64,000 bases of DNA from Armigeres subalbatus (taxonomy: Eukaryota; Arthropoda; Insecta; Diptera; Culicidae), in assembly GCF_024139115.2 (NCBI RefSeq), contig NC_085141.1, forward strand, positions 41,971,065-42,035,064, written 5' to 3'. Positions 32,610 through 43,212 of the stretch are shown piece after piece. The translations under genes and the position numbers were made by a program. The notes under the pieces were generated by a model, which was not told the origin of the DNA, searched no databases, and was given only the letters and a program-made list of their open reading frames with translations. The number at the start of each line of letters is the position of its first letter. Position 1 is the first letter of the stretch.

Positions 32610-33508
32610 GCGAAAATGTGTGTGTGGAGCGTAAATGACCAGATCCCTCTTTCTTCACCCCTGATTGATTATGCCACTATCAACCGAACCGCTTAAGGTT
32701 GAAATTTGAGCTAGTGTATCTCCATTTCTCTGTCAGAACATTGCTCACTTTACCCCCAGGCGACATGACCAATTTACCCCCATAGCTACATGTTTTTCAA
32801 ATAACACCTAAACTAAGAAAAAAGTTAAAAAACTATCTTACATCAACCAGTTCCGCTTCATAACAAGAAAAATGAACGATGTGAACGATATTTTGGTTTA
32901 GAACTACCAACTCCGAGTTCTCATGGCTTAAATGCAACAGTGCCGAAATTACATCAAACAAGCATTTTGCGAAAGTGCGCAGAATTTTGCTAAAATCTAG
33001 CTGTTTAATAGATATTTCATGATTAGAAATAGCTCGGAGAGCATGAAATGCTTAATTTATGGTGTAGCATCGAAAATTATACGATAAATCCATAAATAGG
33101 GGATAAACAAGCAGTTACCCACTTTACCCCGCCTGTTCACTTTACCCTCGCTACCCCTACGTTTATTAATCAAAATTTCATGGGGCAATTTAGCTACAAA
33201 CTGAAAAATATGTTTCCAACTTCAATCGCATTTTTCTCAGTTGCATATTTTTCGACATGGGACAGATATGCTTGACACGGCAGAATAGCACTACACGTAA
33301 GTCTACGTTGAGTTTGCGGTCGTGTCTCTGATACGACATTGAACTTTTTTCCCTTAAAAAAAAACAATAATTTTTCAATTAATTGCATATTATTCGGCAA
33401 CTCGGCCGTACGAAAACCATTTTTTTGTTAAATATCTTGGCTGTGCATATGCACAGCATATGTTTCGAAATGGACAAATTGATATGAAATTTGCGGAAAG
33501 AATCCACG

Positions 33509-33580
33509 TGTCTTGGAGGGACTCGAACCCTCAACCTCCTACTCTCTAGATAGGCGTGATAACCCCTACACAACAAGACC
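33509..33580 (-). repeat. tRNA-like sequence, copy 1
   Basis: The 72-base sequence folds as a cloverleaf: acceptor with 6 of 7 pairs, D stem GTG/CAC, anticodon stem CCTAT/GTAGG, T stem GAGGG/CCCTC with TTCGAGT loop. The loop CTAGAGA would give anticodon AGA (Ser), but the variable region is short, unlike a Ser tRNA; the D arm looks more like tRNA-Val. Its position inside a repeated unit argues for a SINE head, not a working tRNA gene. Confidence 0.6.
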
Positions 33581-34072
33581 ACTTAAAGGTCACGTTTGCG
33601 GAAAAGCCATCAGAATCCGAGTACCAACCTCCACCGCGGTTAGCTCTCTTTTTTGCAAATTGAATATCTTTCGGATGCTTGATTTGTCCAATCTCCACAT
33701 GTGCTTTACTATTGTATACCCACAGCCAAGCGAGTGCACATTGTTTATTAAACGAGAGGATCGCACTCCATGCCGCCCAGTAACTGTCTGGGCGGGACGG
33801 TATAGAATGCGAATTCAATCGCACTCTGCTGTGCCAAAGGCTTGCTTGGCTAAAGCATTTGATGAGTTTGATTGCCTTAACGTAAGCGGTCGCGTGTACT
33901 CAGACGACTAATGACGGTGAAAGACCGACACTTGATTACAATTAATTGCATATTATTCGGCAACTCGGCCGTACGAAAACCATTTTTTTGTTAAATATAT
34001 TGGCTGTGCATATGCACAGCATATGTTTCGAAATGGACAAATTGATATGAAATTTGCGAAAAAGAATCCACG

Positions 34073-34144
34073 TGTCTTGGAGGGACTCGAACCCTCAACC
34101 TCCTACTCTCTAGATAGGCGTGATAACCCCTACACAACAAGACC
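34073..34144 (-). repeat. tRNA-like sequence, copy 2
   Basis: It appears identical over 72 bases to the copy at 33509-33580 and lies in the second reverse unit of the composite. Box A and box B are intact. Confidence 0.6.
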
Positions 34145-34301
34145 ACTTAAAGGTCACGTTTGCGGAAAAGCTTTAAAGCGCATGTGGAGATTGGACAAAT
34201 CAAGCATCCGAAAGATATTCAATTTGCAAAAAAGAGAGCTAACCGCGGTGGAGGTTGGTACTCGGATTCTGATGGCTTTTCCGCAAACGTGACCTTTAAG
34301 T

Positions 34302-34373
34302 GGTCTTGTTGTGTAGGGGTTATCACGCCTATCTAGAGAGTAGGAGGTTGAGGGTTCGAGTCCCTCCAAGACA
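34302..34373 (+). repeat. tRNA-like sequence, copy 3
   Basis: Forward copy of the same 72-base cloverleaf, facing away from copy 2 with about 157 bases between. The B box GGTTCGAGTCC is complete. Copies 2 and 3 together form a near-perfect long palindrome. Confidence 0.6.
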
Positions 34374-34640
34374 CGTGGATTCTTTTTCGCAAATTTCATA
34401 TCAATTTGTCCATTTCGAAACATATGCTGTGCATATGCACAGCCAAGATATTTAACAAAAAAATGGTTTTCGTACGGCCGAGTTGCCGAATAATATGCAA
34501 TTAATAATAATTTTTCAATTATTCCGAAATGCAATGTTCGATCGGGCCAGTTTTAAATGGTAAATAATGGGAGTATATTCCACGTCGAATGCAACTTGTT
34601 GCGAGTAAATCGGATAATGCAAATTTTCAAAAAGAGTGTC

Positions 34641-34671
34641 TACACACACACACACATACATACACACATAC
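34641..34671. repeat. CA/TACA microsatellite
   Basis: Run of ACAC with interspersed ATAC units. Confidence 0.85.
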
Positions 34672-35366
34672 AGACAGCACTTCAGTTCGTCGAACTGACT
34701 CGATCGGTATAACACTATGGTTCTTCGGGCCTTCTATCAAAAGTACTTTTTTGCAATTCCTGATCATAATACCTGGTTTACAGTTGTCATTTGAGTGATA
34801 AAACGGCCTACTTTTCCATACCAACAGAATGGGTGCTTTAATGACCATTATACAACTCAAATGGGTTGCATAATATTCATTATAGCACTCATTTGGGTGC
34901 TATAATGAAAAACCTACATTGGGACAGTAGTTACATGACTACATTTAGCTGAATTAGTTTGGGTGAGTGTTTAAATAGTGTACTCTAAGCGTCTCGTAAT
35001 AAATGAAATGGTTTGTTGGACATAACATCACAATTTTCCAAAGTCAATTGCATCCATCGCTTCATAACTTTTCAAGCTATGCAATTTGACACGATAAGAT
35101 GGAATTTTATTGTTCTCTGCCGCAACATAATTTATTGGCATGAATGATCATGTGGAGTGAATTCGATTGTACAATTTTGGTATAGATTTATAATATTAAA
35201 GCCCATTTTTCGTCATTGCAAAAAATAGCGTGTGCAACTCGTTGCAAAACTCGATTTTTTCAGCACTCGTAGTATTTATCCAACTCGGCAAGCCGTACAA
35301 CTCGTGCTGAAAAAATCATCTTTTTGTAACTAGTTGCACAAACTACTATTTTGGAGCAATCATATA

Positions 35367-35400
35367 GCCTTTCGGTACAACTTTGTTGTACGAAGAAGGC
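35367..35400. repeat. Dispersed hairpin, second copy
   Basis: Near-identical to the hairpin at 10065-10098, with GGT for GAT in the left bulge and GAAGAAGG for GAGAAAGG in the right arm. Confidence 0.7.
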
Positions 35401-35729
35401 AAAAATATAAATATTTACGTTCCTTGTCTGGGATGACGATGATGGCATTGAATATTCGATCAACAACAATTTGATCACTAGCCATAATGATAAGTATCTG
35501 GTGTTCTAAACATCTCCGGGTTTTACACTGGCCAGTCACAGCTTCAGCAAGGAAATTTGTAATAATTATAATTTTAGATTGTAATTAAACTATCACTTTT
35601 TAAGACAAAATGTCTTCATATTACTTACGATACGGTAATCGCAATAAAAAATAATGTAGCTTGATTGTGCAGAAGTTTATTGCTCTTTGAGTCACCAAAT
35701 AAATAGAAACCAACTCAATGTATAGGTAC

Positions 35730-36496
35730 TAGGGTGGTTCAAAAAATCGATTTTGCTCCACAGTGCTCATCTGATTCTTTACCATGTTCTGAGTGTCCTC
35801 TAAAAATTTGAGCTCATTTGGATTAAAACTGATTTAGCACAAGCCGTTTCAAGTTTGCATGCAAATTAGTATAAGGAAATTTATTTTTTCATTATACTGT
35901 TAATGACGCTTCCCCATCAAGCGCATGTTAAAAGAAAACCTACATAGCTAAAAGGAATACTCAACAGCTTTCACTCAGTGAAAACCGCATCTCAATTAAT
36001 CGTTCCAATAATTAGTAATCGAATTTAATCTATACCGTGGTTTTCTGGCGCTAATTGCATAACTCATCAACAGGCAACATTGCTGCTCGTGGCGTGAAAG
36101 ATAGCACACACAAATTCAGGCTACTATGTTGCACTGCACATTTCAGTGATGCCCTCAAAGAAGTTTAACGATCATGACTAAAGATTCGCAACCTATCTTA
36201 AAATCGATTACTAATTATTGGGACGATTAATCAACATGCGGTTTTCGTTGGGTGAAAGCTGTTGAGTATCCCTTTTAGCTATGTAGGTTTTCTTTTGGCC
36301 TGCGCTTAATGGGGAAACGTCATTAACAGTATAATGAAAAAATAAATTTCCCCATACTAATTTGCATGCAAACTTGAAACGGCTTGTGCTAAATCAGTTT
36401 TAATCCAAATGAGCTCAAATTTTCAGAGGACACTCAGAACATGGTAAAGAATTAGATGAGCACTGTGGAGCAAAATCGATTTTTTGAACCACCCTA
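35730..36496. mobile_element. Palindromic hAT-like MITE (767 bp)
   Basis: It begins TAGGGTGGTTCAAAAAATCG and ends with the inverse. Arms of about 290-300 bases enclose a loop of about 170 bases. The direct repeat ATAGGTAC at 35722-35729 and 36497-36504 is an 8-bp target duplication. It is related in terminal motif to the element at 2525-3233, and its right arm matches the remnant at 25612-25849. No ORF. Confidence 0.9.
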
Positions 36497-36504
36497 ATAG
36501 GTAC

Positions 36505-39500
36505 AACATGCAATGCTACTTTTGGGTCATTCGAAAATGTACGCTCCCACGCTCTCAGTAGGCCGATCGGTACAAGTAAAAGCGTAACCATAGATTCACT
36601 ATCACACCTTCAATCTCGGCCATGCCCTCTCATATTCATAGCGCTCCTGGCTATATGGCTGTGAAGAGCTACTTGCGCTGTCGTCCTGCTTCCTACATGA
36701 ACCATATTTCTCGCCCCATAGAGCGGGGGGAAAAGACACACACCACTCGTCGTAACCACTATTATCAATCTCGAATCTCTAGCACTCTCCATCCGACGAC
36801 GGCGGACGGTGGGACACCGCCACCAAACACAACAACAGGCCAATGCGGCTGTGAATAATTTATGTTCACGCTTTTACACCATCGCGACGCGACTACACTG
36901 GGACTGGACGCAAGGGCACGGAACCGTACCCGAAGATGATGACGGCGGCGTTGTGCGGCCGGATTGATAGCGATCGGTCGTAATCGTCCATGCATGAGAA
37001 AAGAATTTCGCTCAGTGGGTAAACTACCTGATCGCGGCCACTCGGTGATCGAACCGTAAGGGAAAGTCCCACTAGGCCAACATCAGTCCGAAGCATAAAA
37101 AAATCATTGTTGGACAAGTTATGGCCTAAAATACATGACATTAACGGTTTATATACTGGCAGAAATAGAAAAATATGGACCTTGTGAATGCGAAATTGTC
37201 GTTTACATGAACTTTAGCTTTTCTATATGATTATATGATACAATATATGCCTTCAAACATTCCAACGATTTTATTTAGATATCCTCTAATCTGTTCCATT
37301 TTAAACGGAAATCGACCACAAAACGTTCACACTTTTTTTCTCTCTATTTCCATTCACAGGATCGCAAGAAATGACAATTTATGATCTCATCGCCTGTTGC
37401 CACTTCCATCTGCGCATCCTCACCGAATCTAACCGCTACGAACTACGGTGAGTTGTCCCTTCCATGTTTTACGGCTTCGACAAAAGCGATTCGCAGATCG
37501 CTCCGAATCTCGATCATGACCCATCGTGACGACGACGGCCCGCGGTGGGAGCGAATAGAAATTTGCCAAGTGACAGATCTATTTCACACCCATCTTCTTT
37601 TCTCTGTTTTTTTTTTTCGGTTATTTACGACCGTCCGAAAGCGTCAAGATTATGATTTAACTCGGGTCACGGTTTCGCGGTTGGATCTAATCTCACTCGC
37701 GGTAAGACGGCCCAGAACCAGCTGAAAAGTAAAGCAACCCATTCGACGGAAATTCCCAGCACCTGAGAGCTGGCTGCCGTTCACGAGAGTTTAAATTGCG
37801 AGTGGGGTCAGGAAAAAAACAAACGCTCGATGATAGACACTGACTGGTGGGTTTCACTTTCCTAAATCGAGCTGAAAGATCTACCCAGAGTGATATGGAA
37901 ATTCGGACGGAAATGGGGGGAAACGCGTCGAAGTGGAGCCAATCAGAGCACGACCATGTCTCGACAAATGTTGATGGGATGATACACAGAAGAATCTACA
38001 GATAACGTATTTTCAGGCCTGGCGGCGTGTCACGTTTTAGTGACTTGATCACTATTTTTTCGGTGAATAGGACAGTTCGATTTGTGTGAAAACATTGAAA
38101 AAAAATCATAATATGTTTGTTGGTCAATATCTTGGCTGTGCATATGTATGCTATGCACAGCTAATGTTTTCGAAATAAACAAATAGAACATCAAACAAAT
38201 CCACCTGGCTCGGTGGGACTAAATATACACATATAGGCACACCTTCCCTCAACCATGAAGTAGCAATTCAAAAATTTGATCAGCTGATCGATGTAACGAT
38301 TTAGGGAAAAACATCACATTTCGAAATCATAAAAAATATAGAATAAAAAATCTACAAGTTTGTTTATTATTCAGAGTGCCTGCAGATTTCTATCTCGGGG
38401 CAAATCAACAGCAGTCAATAAACCCATAAAACCAGCCCAAAAGTTGCCACCGCTCGACGTCGACCTGTTTCTGCAAACATTTCGCTTAATTAAAATTAAT
38501 TATTTCGTTTGTCGCGATAACGCGTGCTGCATGTAATTCAAAAGCAGCAGCGGCAGCAGTGCCCTTGTTTCAGCTGACATCAGTCCCGAACTGTACGGCG
38601 AAAACCAGAAGGCAGTCCGAAACAAGAACACCTCCCAAAACTGTCGGCAATAAATTACAATCCTGGTACGCCGCGGTTTGCGTACGCAGCGGCCGGCAGC
38701 TCGTTACTTCACTGCCCAATCTTTAATGCTTAATACTGCTTGTCCCTGTATTTCTGCGGTGGATACAATCTTTGGGCAATTGCCAGAGATTGCAAAGATT
38801 TGATTTAATTGTCACCCGACTCCCGACCCCCGGAGCCGTCGGACTTTGTTCGAGTGATTTTACTTTTTTATTGCGTAATTTAGTGACTACGGCTACGGAC
38901 TTCGGACTCGGTAGTATCCGATTTCAGAGCCCATCACAAACCAAGCAGCATTATTATTCATTTCATGCGATCAAGATTAATTTCGACTTGCTGAGGGATC
39001 CAATTAGGCTTGCAATAATTGATCTGATTTTGGAGCTCAAAAATTGAAACATTAGCAATATAGTGCAATTCTACGAAAAGCGTTCGCGGGACGATGGCAA
39101 ACCGGATTAACACATTATCATAAAAAATCCAACAACTCTTGCCGTGAGAGAGTCTTATAAAATTATCGGCTTTACTTTGTCGATGTCTGAGCCTTTCTGC
39201 TTCAAAACATTATTTCGCTGATTGGGTCGAAAGATACTCATTGCTGGCGAAAATGAGTGCAAGAGGGCAGATATGCGTGGAAGTCCGCTTAAGATTAATC
39301 AGAAATTCAATAAGGTTGACCAAATGCTTTTAAATTCGAATTACAGATCGTGAATCGTTCAATTTGAAAATATGTCAACTGCGTTTTCCAATGAATATAT
39401 ATTTTCAAGTACCCACTAAATTTCCGCAAGTCCACCATCCATTCAATACACTGCCATGAAACCAAATGCAAATCGACTTGGACCTCTAACTCTAGAAAAC

Positions 39501-40814
39501 ATAACTTTGAATCAATTGAACTTCCTACGACGCATTCTTTCCAATTCACGGCTCGAGGGCACCCATTAAAACAGCATAGGATAGCCCCCCAGTGCAATCC
39601 AAATAGGTTCAACATCATCATCATCGTCTCGCTAATGAGCTGCTCGTTACAAGTGGAGCCATCGTCATTCACAGAAGAGATTCTCCGCTCTCGGTGTGCG
39701 GTGCGTGTGCCCATTATAGGAGCAGTCTGTCTTCGCGCGGAGCCAGCAAGGAATAACAAGTAATGGTTTGAACGCGCGCGCACAGGCGCAGAAATAGAAC
39801 TCACGGGTTCAAGCGATGCCGACATTCCGAGTCGTTAACATTGCACAATATTGAAACAATTTCCGACGGATGCCAACCAACAGAATGGCCTGTCCTCAAG
39901 GGTGCCTCGATGTAGCCTTTTACGTTGGAAATATGCGTGGCAATGGTGAGTGTTTCGCCGCGGGCGCAGAATGCACATTGCTCACCGAGATGTTCCTGCG
40001 ATGGCTGCGTTCGCTTTAGGATCGGCAAAATTAAATCATAGGAAAATGTTCGCAGATCAACACATCGTAAGCGGAGAAAAAATGGGAACTCTCATTCTTC
40101 TGATCGCTTTGGGCGGTTACAGTGGTGGACGGTGAAGGAAATGTAAAGATGCACATTGATCGCAAGGGCAATTCAAGACCACAGAAATCAACTGATGAAT
40201 TTCGTTTGTTGATTGATTGGGGGAATTCTAAGTTTGTTTTGATCACGAAATTTAGATTTTTCGATCGTGGAAACGCATAGCAAAAATTGTGTGTCATCTA
40301 ATCGCACCCTCGAAAAATTATTTCAGCTATTAAGTATCACTGAATCCAACGCTACTTCGAAGTCAAAAACGGGCTATCAATTCGATCCTTCACGAAAACT
40401 TGCCTGGTATTGGTAGATGAAGGACTCCCCAAGTGATCTCATGATGTGAAACAGGATGCGTGGCAATTCTTCAAGCTAAGTCCGATCTTTCCAATTTACA
40501 ATAGGAAATAATGGGGCAGGATTCCCCATCGATTGCAACTTGAGTTCAGGTCTTACTTACTTTTGGGTTGGAAAGCTCCATGAAATATCGATTCATTATT
40601 GAAAGCTGGACACAAAATTCTCAAAACATCAACGGTACTCCAATTCTTGAAATTATCAAATATTAAAGGTCTGCATGTTCAACAAAGCGTTCTACGGGAT
40701 CTTGCCCACAGTTTAGAGCTAAATGGGATCACATTTCGCTGTTATAAACATGTCACATTATTTCCAGCACATTTACTGTGCTCCGAACCATTCTTAAGAT
40801 CGAGTATAAAAGAA
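36505..40814. other. Intergenic, mostly unique sequence
   Basis: No supported gene. The sequence is less AT-rich than the repeat blocks and could be flank or intron of a host gene outside the window. Larger open frames (37381-37725, 38772-39047, 39307-39825 minus, 172 codons) have no recognisable domains. Positions 38099-38215 are a decayed tRNA-like SINE (TATCTTGGCTGTGCATATG). Confidence 0.5.
38099..38215 (-). repeat. Decayed tRNA-like SINE fragment
   Basis: The stretch from about GTCAATATCTTGGCTGTGCA to CCACCTGGCTCGGTGGGACT parallels the tail and tRNA 3' end of the units at 33382-34505, with many changes. Confidence 0.6.
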
Positions 40815-41292
40815 ATTCCTGCAGTAAGGCCTTTTGATCTACACGCGTAACCAAAGGTCTGTCAACCTGTTTCAAAGATGGTGCATGCTCTTTGTGGTAC
40901 ATAGAATAAAATGTAAATGAAGAATAACTTCTTGGCCATCCAAGAAATTCCTGGAGTGAGGCCTTTTGATCTACACGCGTAACCAAAGGTCTGTTGACCT
41001 GTTTCAAATATGGTGCATGCTCTATAGAATGTAAATAAAAAATAACTTCTTGGCCATCCAAGAAATTCTTGCAGTAAGGCCTTTTGATCTACACGCGTAA
41101 CCAAAGGTCTGTCGACCTGTTTCAAAGATGGTACATGTTCCTTATTGTAGATAGAATATAATGTGTAAACAGCATAGTTTCTTGTCTCTCCAAGAAATTC
41201 CTGCAGCAAGGCCTTTCGATCTACACGCGTAAACAAAGGTCTGTCGACCTGTTTCAAATAAATTGCTTGCTCCTTGTGGTACATGGAATAAA
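40815..41292. repeat. Minisatellite, four units of about 118-142 bp
   Basis: Units start at about 40815, 40947, 41065 and 41207 (the last partial). Each contains AAGGCCTTTTGATCTACACG, CGTAACCAAAGGTCTGT and ACCTGTTTCAAA. On the minus strand the units are largely open and repeat the phrase LKQVDRPLVTRVDQKALLQE. This could reflect a coding origin, or simply stop-free repeats. The array abuts an R1-type LINE relic at about 41293. Confidence 0.75.
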
Positions 41293-41895
41293 TTCCGAGT
41301 GTAAATAGTCACGTAAATAACGACCCAAGTCAGGGACGTTGTACGGGTCGGACAGAAGAGTGACATCGGTCCTCGACTCCGAGACCGACTGCCACAGCAG
41401 CTGCTGAACAGATGCACAGTTGTTAAGATTCAACTGTGTTGCTTGCGTGGCTTCTTCTTGTTTTCCTCTCCGATGGGACACGGAGGTCCACCCATAACGT
41501 GATTACATGCTTGCTTTTTGCTGGCGCAGATGGACACTTTGGTAACTTATCGCATTCCTGCGCCTTGTGCCCTTCCCAACCACAATGACGACGCAGGTTG
41601 CTACGGTCTGGGCCCTTAAAGTCGTAGGACTTATGTCCCGACTCTAAGCACCAATAGTACCAGTCCAGTTTGCTTATTGGGCTTACTGACCAGCCGATTT
41701 CAACATCCCTCGCTCCATTAACTAGGGTAGGCTAGCTGCGTGCCAAATAGACGACCTTTGTACCGCACTGCTCTCTGACGGCAGAGACGACGTCGTCCGC
41801 GTTCGTGACCTCGTCCAGTTGCTTGCACTGCACTGCACTGCACTCCGTCCCCAACGACCTCACCTCGGCGCCGTCACCCAAGATCTCTTCTGGAG
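41293..41895 (-). pseudogene. R1-clade LINE relic (end of ORF1, start of ORF2)
   Basis: Reading the minus strand, ORF1-like sequence contains ILGDGAEVRSL, QLDEVTNADDVVSAV and two knuckle motifs (WCLESGHKSYDF, HCGWEGHKAQEC) followed by KLPKCP. The first knuckle has lost a Cys (Tyr in its place), a later one has Arg-Arg-His before Cys, and a TAG interrupts the stretch before EIGWSVSP. The ORF2 endonuclease start follows at 41254-41481 as QLNLNNCASVQQLL...LLSDPYNVP, typical of R1-clade elements. It is cut off at the minisatellite. Non-functional. Confidence 0.8.
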
Positions 41896-42637
41896 CAGCA
41901 CAAGTCAGACAAAAATGATTGCAGCAACTTGATTGTGACTAAATCTGGTCACATATGAGTTGCAGCAACCTATGTGTACAACTAGGGTTGGCCAGTTGTT
42001 CCGCTAGCTCCACGTTTCAGCACCAAGATCATTTCAGCAGTCTTGGTCAGGGCTAACAATAGTCGTTCTCGTCGTATGAAGAAAACGAAAAAAAATTAGT
42101 CTTCGTCATAACATTGCACGACGCAACACCTATTCGTTTTCTTCGCGCCGCATGCGTACCACGACGATAGTCGCGCAGCCAAAAGTTATGACGATTTTCG
42201 TCGTCACTTCTTCACACAATTGATTGCACGTCATTATAGACGGACAGGTTAAAAACATAACAGCGTCTCAAATAAACAAATAGTAGGAACTTTGGTAACA
42301 TAAACGTATCGATAACATTCATAACGCTTTCATACGTTGCAAACAAACAAGATAAAATGAGCAAGGAGTAATGAAATTCATATTTGCCAAAAAAACGTTT
42401 ATACGTTCGACGAAATGTTTATTTAAGCAAATGTCCATTCGTCGTAATGTCCTTTCGACCAAATGTCCTACGTATCTAGTAGACTAAAAATTCATTTTCG
42501 ACTAAATGTCCATTCGACCAAATGTCTATTCCACTAAATGTCTTGGATACACTATACCCGGGAATCAACATCACCATCTTCGGATTGGCAATCCTACGCT
42601 TTTGCTCGGAAGGCCGAGTGATCCTTAAAGAAGGTTT
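41896..42637. other. Intergenic with AATGTCC repeat words
   Basis: No gene. At 42415-42545 short units of CCATTCGACCAAATGTC recall the GGCCGAA family in diverged form. The rest is unrecognised. Confidence 0.45.
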
Positions 42638-43212
42638 CACAGTAAAAAATAAAAAGTAATATCACATCAGATTTGATGCACATCATCGCCGTCGTAAATA
42701 TAATGTTATATTACATTAGGTTGACGTAACCAAAAGTTGACGTACTTGAAAATTCGTTATCAAATTAAAGCCGTGTAATTCATATGCGACGTAATATTTG
42801 CGATGTAACTGAAAAACGACGTAAAAACAGGTCAGGATCAACCCCGCTTTCGGCAGCGGGGTTAGGGGTATTCGGATATTTTTCTTTCATGTTCGAAACT
42901 ACATTTTCAGATGCAACAATTTCGAAATTTTATTTATTTAAAACGCATTTTATTGTATCCACAAAAACTTGAACTTTTAACTTGAAATTTTCAATACTTT
43001 TTTTATAAATATTTTTAATTAATCATCTTCAATTTTTAATTATTAATATTCGATTAAATTAAATTAATTTTTTTTTATATTTCTTTTATAGTTATAGTTT
43101 ATTCAAATCATTAAATTAACTATATATATTAGTATTATTCATGTATTACATTTTATCGGCGGTGACGTGGCGGCGTCGCGTTGTTGGTTATCGGCAATAG
43201 AGGCGGCGGAAT

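Larger units (their letters stand above)
28379..33170. mobile_element. Middle TIR element (GTAGGGGT ends)
   Basis: The left end GTAGGGGTGGTGGGGGTAAA and the reverse complement of the right end GTAGGGGTAGCGAGGGTAAA agree in 17 of 20 bases. GGGGTAAAGTGAAC words recur inside both halves in opposite orientations. Without the RTE insertion it is about 1.3 kb. It carries no supported ORF. Confidence 0.7.
27838..33289. mobile_element. Outer TIR element of a three-level nest
   Basis: The left end CTGCCGTCCCAAGCATATCT (27842) matches the reverse complement of the right end near 33283 (CTGCCGTGTCAAGCATATCT), and similarity continues through GTCCCATG. Related words (GGGACAAATATGCTTGGAAT at 28248) recur inside. 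Excluding the nested insertion it is about 660 bases. No ORF or clear TSD was found. Confidence 0.7.
33382..34505. mobile_element. Inverted composite of a tRNA-like SINE
   Basis: The order is a reverse copy of a tRNA-like unit, about 220 bases of linking sequence, a partial reverse copy, then a forward copy. Both outer ends are the same sequence inverted (ATTGCATATTATTCGG / CCGAATAATATGCAAT). The whole is bracketed by AATAATTTTTCAATTA at 33366-33381 and 34506-34521, a 16-bp duplication typical of LINE-mediated insertion. The unit tail (GCTGTGCATATGCACAGC) is itself palindromic. A decayed relative lies at about 38099-38215. Confidence 0.78.
34522..35729. other. Intergenic with repeat fragments
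   Basis: Contains a CA-rich microsatellite at 34641-34671, a phrase common in mosquito repeats (CTGACTCGATCGGTATAACA near 34697), a foldback near 35217-35355 (GCAACTCGTTGCA and GTAACTAGTTGCAC; TTTTTTCAGCAC inverted), and a hairpin at 35367-35400. No gene is seen. Confidence 0.5.

Noticed and set aside
28379..33170. Reading the GGGGTAAA-bearing flanks as two separate elements
   Set aside because: The ends match as inverted repeats and the 14-bp TSD shows that the LINE split a single element.
33509..34373. Three genuine tRNA genes
   Set aside because: The sequences fold well, but they lie inside longer repeated units with SINE-like TSDs, and anticodon and variable arm do not agree with one isotype.
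39307..39825. 172-codon minus-strand ORF
   Set aside because: No domain, no codon bias visible, and no splice or promoter context. Length alone is not enough in this window.
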